Positions 1 through 8,246 of a DNA stretch of 64,000 nucleotides are shown here, piece by piece. The position numbers and the translations under genes were made by a program. Position 1 is the stretch's first letter. Each line of letters starts with the position of its first letter. The notes under the pieces were generated by a model. It was not told the origin of the DNA. It searched no databases and was given only the letters and a program-made list of their open reading frames with translations. This stretch comes from JACMOY01 sp038322575 (GTDB taxonomy: Bacteria > Actinomycetota > Actinomycetes > Actinomycetales > Angustibacteraceae): positions 12,398 to 76,397 of the forward strand of contig JBBQGB010000007.1 of the NCBI GenBank assembly GCA_038322575.1. The letters run 5' to 3'.

Positions 1-1617
1 GAACACGATGGCGTAGGGCAGGTAGCGGCTGAACAGGTCCTGGCCCTCCTCGAAGCGGATCTGGTCGGCCTCGGCGGTGGTGAGGTAGAGCCGGAAACCT
101 TCTGCCTGCGCCAGGATCGCCGAACCGGCGGCGGTACGAGCCGGCATCCGCCCGGCGAGCAGCAGGACGACCAGACCGCCCACGAAGACGCCCGCCGCCA
201 GCACCGACACGTTGATGCTGGCCAGGCCGCCGAGGAACAGCACCGCGAACGCGAGCACGCACAGGCCCCCGCCGAGCACACGGAACCCGCTGCGCACCGA
301 CTGCGGGTTGCCCCTGAACCACCCGCGGGCGGTGACGTCGTCGTACAGCCGGCTCTGGGTGGCCTTGAGGTCGGCGGCGAAGGTGTTCTTCAGGTCCTCC
401 ATCCGCACCTCGTCGCGGCCGCGGAAGATCGCCTGCATCAGGGCCAGCTCGTAGGGCAGCAGCTCGACCGCCGGCGCCGGCGACACGACCCGCAGCCACC
501 AGTCCTGCTCACCCTCGATCTCCTCGATCCGCAGGTAGCCGCGCACCGCCAGGTCGATGATCGTGGCCGTCACGTCGACGGTGTTGGCCTGCTCGTCGAC
601 CAGAGTGCCGACCTCGCCGGGGCGCAGGTCGTCCGGCGGGGTGAACCGCACGGCGACCTCGGGCCGGCGGCCCACCAGCGCCTCGGCCCCGGAGTCGTTG
701 GACGCGGGCAGCAGGCCGGGGGTGAGCCCGACGTACTGCGAGTCGCGACCGCGGCGGCGCACGAGCAGGCCCATCCCGCCGGCGATCAGCAGCGCCAGCG
801 CGCCGCCCCCGCCCACGGCGTACGGCGACACCTGGGTGATCCGGGCCAGCCCGGTCGCGGGCCGGTCCTCGATGATCGGCGCGGCGTCCGTGACGGTGCC
901 GGTCGGGTAGGCGAGCAGGACCGACATGCCCTGTCCCGGCTGCAGGCCCTGGGCCGCGAAGGTCGAGCTCGAGCCGGCGGTGGCGTCGCACGTGTCGGTG
1001 CTGCCGCGCACGCCGCGGTAGCACAGCGCCTGCGTCGCGGCCTGCGGCGCCGTCACGGTCACCCGCGCCCGCTCAATCGGGACCTGCCACTCGTCACCGG
1101 TGATGTTCCAGTACAGCTCGTCGTGCGGGGGGATCGTCGTTTCGCCGGACGTCGACGCGGTCGTGATCCGGTTGAAGGTCCCGAGGACGGTGTAGTCCAG
1201 CACGTACGTCTGGGTGCCCTGCACGGTCTGGTCGGCGTTGCCGATCTGGATGTGCGTGATGTCGCCGGTGTCCTGCACCTGCGTGTCGGCCGGGGCGCCG
1301 GTCGGGCTGCTCACCTGCACGTCCTGCACCGGGTAGCGGCGCACCTGGTCGCCGCCGCTGCGGTTCGGGTCGTAGGTGAACCGGGTGCGCAGGTCGCGGT
1401 AGATCCCGTGGTGGCTGGACCCGGCGAACACGTACTGGATGGTCTCGCGGACGTGGATCGAGCCGTCCGCCCGGACGTCGACCTGGGCCTGGTACGACGG
1501 GATCGACTCGCCGGTGTCGGCAGCCGCGGGGGTGGCGGCCACCCCCGACAGGACGGCGCCCGCTGCGAGCAGCACCCCCGTCGCCCACCATCGACGTGCG
1601 TCCCCCCGCAGCCGCAC
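1..1617 (-). CDS. DUF2207 domain membrane protein (3' end outside window)
   Basis: Partial gene: 539 codons lie in the window and the C-terminus runs off the left edge. No uninterrupted start-to-stop frame exists inside the window, so it must be read from its GTG at 1617, which overlaps the last base of the smpB TAG stop; a GGGAGGT Shine-Dalgarno lies just upstream. The N-terminus is a signal peptide (Arg-rich start, Leu/Ala core, ending near AAADTGES). Residues about 35-240 are an exported beta-rich region with the DUF2207 opening (YQAQVDVRADGSIHVRETI and HGIYRDLRT). A membrane segment follows near residues 260-285, then an Arg-rich cytosolic region with a winged-helix-like stretch, then two close hydrophobic segments near 445-490. 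The family (YciQ-like) has no firm function; an envelope role is inferred from topology only. Confidence 0.85.
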   Translation of the reverse strand, partial: MRLRGDARRWWATGVLLAAGAVLSGVAATPAAADTGESIPSYQAQVDVRADGSIHVRETIQYVFAGSSHHGIYRDLRTRFTYDPNRSGGDQVRRYPVQDVQVSSPTGAPADTQVQDTGDITHIQIGNADQTVQGTQTYVLDYTVLGTFNRITTASTSGETTIPPHDELYWNITGDEWQVPIERARVTVTAPQAATQALCYRGVRGSTDTCDATAGSSSTFAAQGLQPGQGMSVLLAYPTGTVTDAAPIIEDRPATGLARITQVSPYAVGGGGALALLIAGGMGLLVRRRGRDSQYVGLTPGLLPASNDSGAEALVGRRPEVAVRFTPPDDLRPGEVGTLVDEQANTVDVTATIIDLAVRGYLRIEEIEGEQDWWLRVVSPAPAVELLPYELALMQAIFRGRDEVRMEDLKNTFAADLKATQSRLYDDVTARGWFRGNPQSVRSGFRVLGGGLCVLAFAVLFLGGLASINVSVLAAGVFVGGLVVLLLAGRMPARTAAGSAILAQAEGFRLYLTTAEADQIRFEEGQDLFSRYLPYAIVF

Positions 1618-2084
1618 TAGACCTCCCGGTGGGCGATGGCCCGCGCGGCGTCGCGGTTGTCCTGACGCTCACGCAGCGCCTGCCGCTTGTCGTAGTTCTT
1701 CTTGCCGCGCGCCACGGCGATCTCGACCTTGGCCTTGCCGTCCAGGAAGTACAGGGCGAGCGGCACGATCGTGTGACCCTGCTCGCGGGTGGCCTCGGCC
1801 AGCCGGACGATCTCGTGGTGGTGCAGCAGCAGCTTGCGCCGCCGCCGCGGCTCGTGGTTGGTCCACGTGCCCGCGGTGTACTCGGGGATGTGGACGCCGG
1901 CCAGCCACACCTCGCCGTCCTCGACCGTCGCGTACCCGTCGACCAGCGAGGCCCGGCCCGCGCGCAACGACTTCACCTCGGTGCCGACCAGGACGAGCCC
2001 GGCCTCGAGGACGTCCTCGACCAGGTAGTCGTGGCGGGCCTTGCGGTTGCTCGCGACGAGCTTGCGCCCTTTCTCCTTCACCAC
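1617..2084 (-). CDS. smpB: SsrA-binding protein SmpB
   Basis: The 155-residue product is full length for SmpB, the OB-fold protein that carries tmRNA into stalled ribosomes for trans-translation. The sequence shows the typical start (KLVASNRKARHDY), the GTEVKSLRAGRASL motif, and a basic C-terminal tail (RGKKNYDKRQALRERQ) that mimics the mRNA/anticodon path in the decoding site. Its stop shares one base with the start of the DUF2207 gene. The order prfB-ftsE-ftsX-peptidase-smpB is common in actinobacteria. No ssrA gene is visible next to it. Confidence 0.97.
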   Translation of the reverse strand: MVKEKGRKLVASNRKARHDYLVEDVLEAGLVLVGTEVKSLRAGRASLVDGYATVEDGEVWLAGVHIPEYTAGTWTNHEPRRRRKLLLHHHEIVRLAEATREQGHTIVPLALYFLDGKAKVEIAVARGKKNYDKRQALRERQDNRDAARAIAHREV

Positions 2085-2106
2085 GTCACGCAGGGTACTC
2101 GTTCGG

Positions 2107-3525
2107 TCAGAGCCACTTGCGCGGGTTGACCGGCAGCCCGTTGTCGTAGGTCTCGAAGTGCAGGTGGCAACCGGTCGAGCTGCCGGTCGTCCCGGAGTAG
2201 CCGATCAGCTGACCGCGGCTGACCGAGCCGCTGTGCACGACGATGCTCGTCAGGTGGTTGTACGTCGTGGCCAGGCCGACGTCGCCCACCAGGCCGTGGT
2301 CGACGACGATGCGGTTGCCGTAGCCCCCGCCCCAGCCGGCGCTGACGACCTGACCCTCGGCCGCCGCGCGCACGGGGGTGCCGCACGCCACCCCGAAGTC
2401 GATCCCGGCGTGCAGCCGCCAGTAGTGCAGGATCGGGTGGAAGCGCATTCCGAACTCCGACGTCACGTACGCGTTGGCGACGGGCTCGGTGAGGTAGCCC
2501 GAGCTGGTGAACCCCCCATAGCTCGATCCGGAGGAGCCGTCCGACGAGCCCGACGACGAGCTGCCCGACGACCCGTTGGCGGACCGGCCGGCGCGGGCCG
2601 CACGAGCGCGTTCGCGCGCCGCGGCGGCCCGCTTGCGCTGGACGGCCTCACGGGCGCGGGCGGCCGCTGCCGCGCGGGCGGCCCGGTCGCGCGCGGCCTT
2701 GATCCGAGCCTGCCGGGCGATCTCGGCCAGCTGCGCCCCGAGCTTGCGGGACTGGGCCTGCAGCGCGTCCAGCCGCGCCCGTTCGGCCCGCTTGCGGGCG
2801 GCGACGGTGGCCACCTGCGAGCCCTGGCGGGCGACCAGCGCGTCGACCCCGGCCTTGGCGGCCGCGGCGGCGCGGGTGGCGGCCTGGGTCTGCAGCAGGT
2901 GGGCGGCGGCCTGCGCCTTGAGCAGGGCGCTCTGCCGGCGCACCGCGGTCAGCCTCGACCGAGCCGCGCTGGTGTCGGCGCGCAGGACGGCGAGGCGGGC
3001 CAGCGCGTCGCCCTGGATGCGCAGCGCCGTGTCGACCAGCACCACGCGGCTGGCGAAGTCGTCGGCGCTCTGCGCCTGCAGGGCCACCGAGATCTCGCCC
3101 ATCCCCGCCGTCTGGTAGGCCTGCCGGGCGATCCCGCCGATCACGGTGGTCGTGGCGGCGGCGTCGCGGGCGGTGCCGGCCAGCGCGTCGACCGCCTTGC
3201 CCTCCTGCGCCGTGGACACCTCGAGCCGGCGCCCCAGCTCGTGGTCGCGCTCGACGGCGTCGGACTCGGCCTGCTCGGCCGAGGCCAGTGCCGCGCGCGC
3301 CCCCGGCAGCTGTGACTGGGTGCGCTGCAGGGCGACGAACGCGCTGGTCAGCGCGGCGTCGGTCTCGTCCAGATCACCCTTGAGCGCGCCGATGCTGGCA
3401 TCGACCTTGCGCTTGGTGTCCTCGGGCCCCGCCTGGGCGGTCGCGACCGGGATCGCGAGCGTGGCCACCACGACCAGCGAGACCACGCCCGCAGCGGTGC
3501 GCAGGCGCGTGGTCGAAGGGCGCAT
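2107..3525 (-). CDS. EnvC-like coiled-coil M23 metallopeptidase
   Basis: The start is set at ATG 3525, which has a GGAGCCC Shine-Dalgarno and opens directly into a signal peptide (RTAAGVVSLVVVATLAIPVATAQA); the frame extends further up but without coding character. Residues about 30-320 are Ala/Arg/Gln/Glu-rich coiled coil, followed by a Ser/Gly-rich linker. Residues about 360-472 form an M23 (LytM) domain with the zinc motifs HAGIDFG and CHLHFE plus the intermediate TTYNHL histidine, so an active endopeptidase is predicted. The layout matches EnvC, whose coiled coil docks on FtsX to gate amidase activation. It lies directly downstream of ftsEX, which supports a role in septal peptidoglycan splitting. 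Whether it cuts peptidoglycan itself or only activates others is not decided by sequence. Confidence 0.9.
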   Translation of the reverse strand: MRPSTTRLRTAAGVVSLVVVATLAIPVATAQAGPEDTKRKVDASIGALKGDLDETDAALTSAFVALQRTQSQLPGARAALASAEQAESDAVERDHELGRRLEVSTAQEGKAVDALAGTARDAAATTTVIGGIARQAYQTAGMGEISVALQAQSADDFASRVVLVDTALRIQGDALARLAVLRADTSAARSRLTAVRRQSALLKAQAAAHLLQTQAATRAAAAAKAGVDALVARQGSQVATVAARKRAERARLDALQAQSRKLGAQLAEIARQARIKAARDRAARAAAAARAREAVQRKRAAAARERARAARAGRSANGSSGSSSSGSSDGSSGSSYGGFTSSGYLTEPVANAYVTSEFGMRFHPILHYWRLHAGIDFGVACGTPVRAAAEGQVVSAGWGGGYGNRIVVDHGLVGDVGLATTYNHLTSIVVHSGSVSRGQLIGYSGTTGSSTGCHLHFETYDNGLPVNPRKWL

Positions 3526-3632
3526 CGGCCGCGGGCTCCTCGGGTGGTCAGGGACGGTCGGCGGCGACGGACGCCACACACGTCACTGTGGTACCACGAG
3601 TCACCGCGCCGATCGGGGAGGCGCCACCGGCG

Positions 3633-4541
3633 TCAGACCCGCAGATAGCGCCGCAGGGTGAAGAAGGACGCGAAGATCGCCATGGCGAGGCCGGTGGCGA
3701 ACAGCAGCGGGGCGACGGCCAGCACGTCGCTGGTGGTGATGAAGCGGAAGAACGGCAGCAGCGGCGACAGGAAGCCGGTGACGCCGAAGTGCACACCGGC
3801 CCAGAGCAGACCGGTGGCGATCACGGAGCCCACGATCGTGGCCAGCACCGCCTCCAGGACGAACGGCAGCTGGATCAGCAGGTTCGAGGCCCCGACCAGC
3901 CGCATGATGCCCGTCTCGCGGCGCCGGCTGAACGCGGACAGCCGCACGGTCGTGGCCACCAGCAGCACGGCCGAGACCGTCATGACGATCGCGAACCCGC
4001 GGGCCACCCAGGTGAGCACGTTCAGCACCTTGAACAGGTTGCCGAGCAGGGCCCGCTGGTCGAGCACCTGCTCGACACCGGGGGCACCCTGGAACGCGCT
4101 CGCGATCACGGCGTACTTCTGCGGGTCGCTCAGCTTGACCCGGAAGCTCTCGGGCATCTGGTCGACCTTGAGGTTGTCCAGGATGGCGGAGTTCTTGAAC
4201 TGCTGCTTGAACCGCTGGAACGACTCCTGCTTCGACTCGTAGTACACGGTCTGCACCAACGGTTTCAGCGAGTTCAGCTGGGTCTCGAGCTCGGTCCGCT
4301 GCGCCTGGGTGACCTCGCCGTCCGCGCAGTTCGGCACCTCGGACGCCTGCCCGCACATGAAGATCGAGACCTCGACCCGGTCGTACCAGTAGTCCTTCAT
4401 CGTCGAGACCTGAGCGCTGGACAGCAGCCCGAAACCGAAGAAGAACAGCGACACCATGGTCACGAGGACGACCGAGATCGTCATCGAGAGGTTGCGGCGC
4501 AGGCCGATACCCATCTCGCTGAGGACGAACTGCAGGCGCAT
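3633..4541 (-). CDS. ftsX: Cell division protein FtsX (permease-like subunit)
   Basis: 302 residues, the usual size. A short cytosolic N-terminus leads to a membrane segment (about 20-43), then an extracytoplasmic domain (about 45-180) with two cysteines (CGQASEVPNC) as in actinobacterial FtsX, and three C-terminal membrane segments with the FtsX domain (SAFSRRRETGIMRLVGAS). FtsX transmits ATP-driven changes from FtsE across the membrane to peptidoglycan hydrolases. It follows ftsE by 36 bp and precedes the M23 peptidase gene by about 107 bp, so the three genes probably form one module. Confidence 0.96.
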   Translation of the reverse strand: MRLQFVLSEMGIGLRRNLSMTISVVLVTMVSLFFFGFGLLSSAQVSTMKDYWYDRVEVSIFMCGQASEVPNCADGEVTQAQRTELETQLNSLKPLVQTVYYESKQESFQRFKQQFKNSAILDNLKVDQMPESFRVKLSDPQKYAVIASAFQGAPGVEQVLDQRALLGNLFKVLNVLTWVARGFAIVMTVSAVLLVATTVRLSAFSRRRETGIMRLVGASNLLIQLPFVLEAVLATIVGSVIATGLLWAGVHFGVTGFLSPLLPFFRFITTSDVLAVAPLLFATGLAMAIFASFFTLRRYLRV

Positions 4542-4577
4542 GGCTTCCTTCGGGTGGGCGGTGGGGGGAGCGCCGGA

Positions 4578-5267
4578 TCAGCGCTGGTGGCCGTAGACGC
4601 CGCGCGCCTGGTCACGGACGAGCTTGCCGTCCTCGAGCTCGATGACCCGCTTGCGCATCTGGTCGACGATCTCGTCGTCGTGCGTGGCCATGACGATGGT
4701 CGTGCCGGTGCGGTTGATGCGGTCGAGCAGCCGCATGATGTCGATGCTCGTCGTGGGGTCGAGGTTGCCGGTCGGCTCGTCGGCCAGCACGATCGCCGGC
4801 CGGTTGACGAAGGCGCGGGCGATCGCGACCCGCTGCTGCTCGCCGCCGGACAGCTCGTGCGGGTAGCGCTTGCCCTTGCCGTCCAGGCCGACCAGCTCGA
4901 GCGTCTCGGGCACGACCTGGGCGATCGTGTGCCGCGGCTTGCCGATCACCTGCAACGCGAACGCGACGTTCTGCGACACGGTCTTGTTCGGCAGCAGCCG
5001 GAAGTCCTGGAAGACCGTGCCGATCTGGCGCCGCAGCTGGGGCACCTTCCAGCTCGACAGCGTGGCCAGGTTGCGACCGGCCACGTGCACCGTGCCGGAC
5101 GACGCCCGCTCCTCCTTCAGCACCAGGCGGAGCAGGGTGGACTTGCCCGACCCCGAGGCGCCGACGATGAAGACGAACTCGCCGCGCTCGACCTCGACCG
5201 TGACGTGGTCCAGCGCCGGTCGGGCCGCGGCGGCGTACACCTTCGAGACGTCGTCCAGCCGGATCAT
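4578..5267 (-). CDS. ftsE: Cell division ATP-binding protein FtsE
   Basis: The conserved start MIRLDDVSKVY fixes the initiation codon at ATG 5267 and gives 229 residues, normal for FtsE; the frame is open upstream but not FtsE-like. It shows Walker A GASGSGKST, Q-loop (GTVFQDF), ABC signature LSGGEQQRV and Walker B IVLADEPTGNLD followed by the switch His (MATHDDE). FtsE is the cytosolic ATPase of FtsEX. The 298 bp between it and prfB hold no recognisable gene; a TACCAT hexamer at 5343-5348 read on the minus strand is a possible but weak -10 element. Confidence 0.97.
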   Translation of the reverse strand: MIRLDDVSKVYAAAARPALDHVTVEVERGEFVFIVGASGSGKSTLLRLVLKEERASSGTVHVAGRNLATLSSWKVPQLRRQIGTVFQDFRLLPNKTVSQNVAFALQVIGKPRHTIAQVVPETLELVGLDGKGKRYPHELSGGEQQRVAIARAFVNRPAIVLADEPTGNLDPTTSIDIMRLLDRINRTGTTIVMATHDDEIVDQMRKRVIELEDGKLVRDQARGVYGHQR

Positions 5268-5565
5268 GGTCGGTGCGGGCCTGTCTGAGAGTCCTGGCCG
5301 AGCCCCGAGCGGGCCGGTCGGCGTCCGTCGTCCGCCACGGTGATGGTACGTCGGCGCCGGGCCCGCGCCGGGCACCTCGGGTCGGTCGGGCGTTGCGTGA
5401 CCACGACGCACCGAAGGGTCGAAGCACCATCAGACCACGCTCGCACTCACGGTGCGTCACGGACGGCACCGCGTCGGTTCGCACTGGTCCGAACGCGGCC
5501 ACCGACCTGACCGACGGTGATCGAGCTGACGCGTCTGGTCAGCGCCGTGCACCGGCGCCCGCGCC

Positions 5566-6678
5566 TCAGTCCTCGCGGTCGCTGGTGCGCTTCCAGCGGA
5601 TGCCCGCCTCGAGGAACCCGTCGATGTCGCCGTCGAACACCGCGGTGGTGTTGCCGACCTCGTGCTCGGTGCGCAGGTCCTTGACCATCTGGTACGGGTG
5701 CAGGACGTACGAGCGCATCTGGTTGCCCCAGCTCGACCCGCCGTCGCCCTTGAGGGCGTCCATGGCGGCACGCTCCTCGACCTTGCGCTGGGCGAGCAAC
5801 CGCGACTGCAGCACCTTCAGCGCGGCCGCCCGGTTCTGGATCTGCGACTTCTCGTTCTGCATCGACACCACGATGCCGGTGGGGATGTGGGTCATCCGCA
5901 CGGCGGAGTCGGTCGTGTTGACGCTCTGCCCACCCGGGCCGGACGAGCGGAAGACGTCGACCTTGATCTCGGTCTCGGGGATCTCGACGTGGTCGGTCTG
6001 GTCGACGACGGGCAGCACCTCGACGCCGGCGAACGAGGTCTGCCGGCGGCCCTGGTTGTCGAACGGGGAGATGCGGACCAGTCGGTGGGTGCCCTGCTCC
6101 ACCGAGAGGGTGCCGTACGCGTAGGGGGCCTTGACCTGGAACGTCGTGGACTTGATCCCGGCCTCCTCGGCGTAGGAGGTGTCCATCACCTCGGTCGGGT
6201 ACCCGTGCCGCTCGGCCCAGCGCAGGTACATCCGCATCAGCATCTCGGCGAAGTCCGCGGCGTCGACCCCGCCGGCCTCGGCCCGGATCGTGACCAGCGC
6301 CTCGCGCTCGTCCAGCTCGCCGTTGAGCAGGGTGCGCACCTCGAGCTCGCCGACCGTCTTCTTGACCGCCACCAGCTCGGCCTCGGCCTCGGCGAGGGTG
6401 TCGGCGTCGGACTCCTCCTGCGCCATCTGGACGAGGACCTCGAGGTCGTCGACGCGCGAGGCGACCGACTCGACCCGGTTCAGCTCGGCGCCCAGGTGCG
6501 AGAGCCGGCTGGTGACCTTCTGCGCCGCGTCGGGGTCGTCCCACAGGTCGGGGGCGGCCGACTGCTGCTCGAGGTCGCGGATGTCGCGTCGCAGCCGCTC
6601 GAGGTCGGTGACCTGGTTGATCGACTCGATGGTCGTGCGCAGGTCACGGATCTCGGCACTGAAGTCGACGGCAGCCAC
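5566..6678 (-). CDS. prfB: Peptide chain release factor 2
   Basis: 370 residues, full length. The protein reads UGA and UAA stop codons and triggers peptidyl-tRNA hydrolysis. The RF2-type codon-recognition tripeptide SPF is present (RISPFDNQGRRQTSF), as is the catalytic loop SSGPGGQSVN. The gene is one continuous frame, so the autoregulatory +1 frameshift of many bacterial prfB genes is absent here. The GTG start at 6678 is preceded by TAGGGT ending 8 nt upstream, compatible with a leaderless or very short-leader mRNA. Confidence 0.97.
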   Translation of the reverse strand: MAAVDFSAEIRDLRTTIESINQVTDLERLRRDIRDLEQQSAAPDLWDDPDAAQKVTSRLSHLGAELNRVESVASRVDDLEVLVQMAQEESDADTLAEAEAELVAVKKTVGELEVRTLLNGELDEREALVTIRAEAGGVDAADFAEMLMRMYLRWAERHGYPTEVMDTSYAEEAGIKSTTFQVKAPYAYGTLSVEQGTHRLVRISPFDNQGRRQTSFAGVEVLPVVDQTDHVEIPETEIKVDVFRSSGPGGQSVNTTDSAVRMTHIPTGIVVSMQNEKSQIQNRAAALKVLQSRLLAQRKVEERAAMDALKGDGGSSWGNQMRSYVLHPYQMVKDLRTEHEVGNTTAVFDGDIDGFLEAGIRWKRTSDRED

Positions 6679-6700
6679 GGTCCTCCACCCTACGCGGTGC

Positions 6701-7168
6701 TCACGGGGCCAGGGTCGTCCGCGCGGTGGAGGTGACCGTCACCAGGATGCCTCCGCGCCAGGTGGCCACGACCGCGCCGCCGATCGGCAGCCGCACCCGG
6801 CCGCGCAGCTCGACGGTCGCGCTCGCACCGTCGGCGCTGCCGGTGCGGGCCCCGAGGACGACGTCGGAAAGGTGCGAGGGGACGGCGTACGACGACAGGT
6901 ACGTCGTCGCCTGGTCGCGCACCGACGCCGTGGTCAGCGGCACGGCGTCAGCCAGCCCATCGGCGTACACCGCCCGGTCGTCGACCGCGTCCGCGGCGTC
7001 GAGGGCCGCGGCGTCGGCGGCGTCCAGCAGCTGGGTGCGGGCCAGGTGGACCGCTGTCGCGTCCACGACGACGGCGACCAGCGACAGGGCGATCAGGGCG
7101 TAGACCAGGACGAGCAGGGTGACCTGACCGTCGTCCGGCGCGCCCCGGACGGCGACCGGCCGCCTCAT
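6701..7168 (-). CDS. TadG-like / Rv3654c-like pilus locus protein
   Basis: The start ATG 7168 overlaps the stop of the preceding tadE gene by 4 bp (ATGA), which rules out the longer frame. The 155-residue product has a short basic N-terminus, one membrane segment (TLLVLVYALIALSLVAVVV) and a TadG/TadE-type N-terminal region followed by an extracytoplasmic domain with ARTQLLDAADAAALDAADAV, typical of the Putative Flp pilus-assembly TadE/G-like family. It is the last gene of the tad operon. The usual Glu five residues after a cleavage Gly is not seen (GQVTLLV). Confidence 0.8.
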   Translation of the reverse strand: MRRPVAVRGAPDDGQVTLLVLVYALIALSLVAVVVDATAVHLARTQLLDAADAAALDAADAVDDRAVYADGLADAVPLTTASVRDQATTYLSSYAVPSHLSDVVLGARTGSADGASATVELRGRVRLPIGGAVVATWRGGILVTVTSTARTTLAP

Positions 7169-7608
7169 CGCGCGCCGAACCGGTCGACCGTGGCCACGTG
7201 GGTCGCGTCCACCCGCACCCGCGCCGGCACCAGGCGGTCGACCAGGCGGGGGACGGCCGGCAGCACGACCTGCAGCGTCGCGTGGACGACGACGCGCGAG
7301 TCGGGGGCCAGGCACGGGTCACCCGAGCACTCGATGTCGATCACCTCGAGCCGCTGATCGTCGAAACCCTGGTCCGAGAACGCGATCAGCGCCGCCGCTG
7401 CGGCACGCTCGCGGCCGGATGCCTCGTCGGCGCCGGTGACGAACGCGCGACCTGCCTCGCGGGCGGCCCCCTCGGTCGCGAACGCGGCGGCCTGCAGCCG
7501 GCCCAGCGTCAGCACCAGGTAGACGACGGGCACCAGCAGCAGCACCGCGAGGAAGCAGAACTCGACGAGCGCGCTGCCGCCGTCGCCCTGCAGGCGGCCC
7601 GGCCTCAT
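7165..7608 (-). CDS. TadE-family pseudopilin
   Basis: 147 residues starting at ATG 7608, which overlaps the upstream gene by 4 bp. The N-terminus DGGSALVEFCFLAVLLLVPVVYLVL is split by a Gly and Glu-Phe in the positions expected for prepilin-peptidase processing, followed by the hydrophobic segment of TadE proteins. The remaining exported domain has a Cys pair (ECSGDPC) that may form a disulfide. TadE-like minor pseudopilins are needed for Flp pilus biogenesis. Of the three pseudopilin-like genes here, this one has the most canonical processing motif. Confidence 0.85.
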   Translation of the reverse strand: MRPGRLQGDGGSALVEFCFLAVLLLVPVVYLVLTLGRLQAAAFATEGAAREAGRAFVTGADEASGRERAAAAALIAFSDQGFDDQRLEVIDIECSGDPCLAPDSRVVVHATLQVVLPAVPRLVDRLVPARVRVDATHVATVDRFGAR

Positions 7609-8009
7609 TGGCTCTCGTCGAAGGCGTGGCCGCTCACCGTGAGCCCGCCGGAGGGCCCGAGCAGGGCGACCAGCGGGATCGGCGCGCGGATCGTCACCTC
7701 GACGACGGCGACACCGGCGCGGTCCTGCCGGCGCGCCCGGACGCCGTCGCCCAGCCGGGCCGCGTAGCTGCGCGAGAGCTCGGAGGCGACCAGGTCGCGG
7801 GCCCGGGCGGCCCCGTCGTCCGGCGTCCGGCCCGCGCGGGCGCCCCACCGCGCTCCCTCGGCGGCGCAGTCGACGAGCGTCGTCCGGACGTGCACCACCA
7901 ACGCGACCTGGACGACGGCGACGAACAGCAGGGTCACCAGCGAGCCGACGAGCGCGAAGTCGACGACCGCCGAGCCTTCGTCACGATCGGCCGCCGGACC
8001 CTCGGCCAC
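7605..8009 (-). CDS. TadE-like pseudopilin
   Basis: 134 residues with GTG start at 8009, just 1 nt after the stop of the Flp-like gene. The N-terminus DEGSAVVDFALVGSLVTLLF resembles TadE but carries Asp in place of the usual Glu before the conserved Phe. One membrane helix and an extracytoplasmic domain follow (CAAEGARWGARAG is typical of TadE proteins). It sits between the Flp-like peptide and the second TadE gene in the tad operon, and its stop overlaps the next start by 4 bp. Confidence 0.82.
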   Translation of the reverse strand: MAEGPAADRDEGSAVVDFALVGSLVTLLFVAVVQVALVVHVRTTLVDCAAEGARWGARAGRTPDDGAARARDLVASELSRSYAARLGDGVRARRQDRAGVAVVEVTIRAPIPLVALLGPSGGLTVSGHAFDESQ

Positions 8010-8010
8010 G

Positions 8011-8217
8011 TCAGGGGCCGCCGACGGTGTCGGCGATCGCGGACTGGAAAACGTCGACGAGGGTGCCGCCCGCCACGGCCCACAGGGCGGCGACCAGGCC
8101 GGCCGTCATGATCGTCACCAGCACCCAGCCCGGGACGTCACCGCGGTCGTCGGCCGCGTGTGCGCGCGGGCTCAGCAGGCACCGCACCAGGTGCAACCGC
8201 TGCTCGATGAACGCCAT
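8011..8217 (-). CDS. Short Flp-pilin-like membrane peptide of the tad locus
   Basis: 68 residues from ATG 8217, chosen because AAGGAG lies 4-9 nt upstream; the longer frame start lacks one. The position between tadC and the tadE genes is where the major Flp pilin or DUF4244 protein is found. The product has a polar N-terminus, then one hydrophobic helix (VPGWVLVTIMTAGLVAALW) and a short tail. It lacks the G-XXXX-E-Y processing signature of Flp pilins: after RG the +5 residue is Trp. It may be a divergent pilin, or a structural peptide that is not cleaved. Confidence 0.7.
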   Translation of the reverse strand: MAFIEQRLHLVRCLLSPRAHAADDRGDVPGWVLVTIMTAGLVAALWAVAGGTLVDVFQSAIADTVGGP

Positions 8218-8246
8218 GAGATCTCCTTCGGGTGGTGGACGGGTCC

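Noticed and set aside
2041..3315. Open frame of 424 codons on the plus strand opposite the M23 peptidase
   Set aside because: Pure shadow of the coiled-coil region; the minus-strand product has signal peptide and zinc motifs.
3588..3597. GTGGTACCAC palindrome between ftsX and the M23 gene
   Set aside because: Ten bases are short, no promoter elements flank it convincingly and no regulator is implied.
5268..5565. Gap between prfB and ftsE considered as a tmRNA (ssrA) or other RNA gene
   Set aside because: Too short for a tmRNA and no tRNA-like 3' end, T-loop or tag frame could be recognised; only weak inverted repeats are present.
5566..6678. Programmed frameshift in prfB
   Set aside because: The gene reads through in one frame from the start to the stop; there is no early in-frame UGA.
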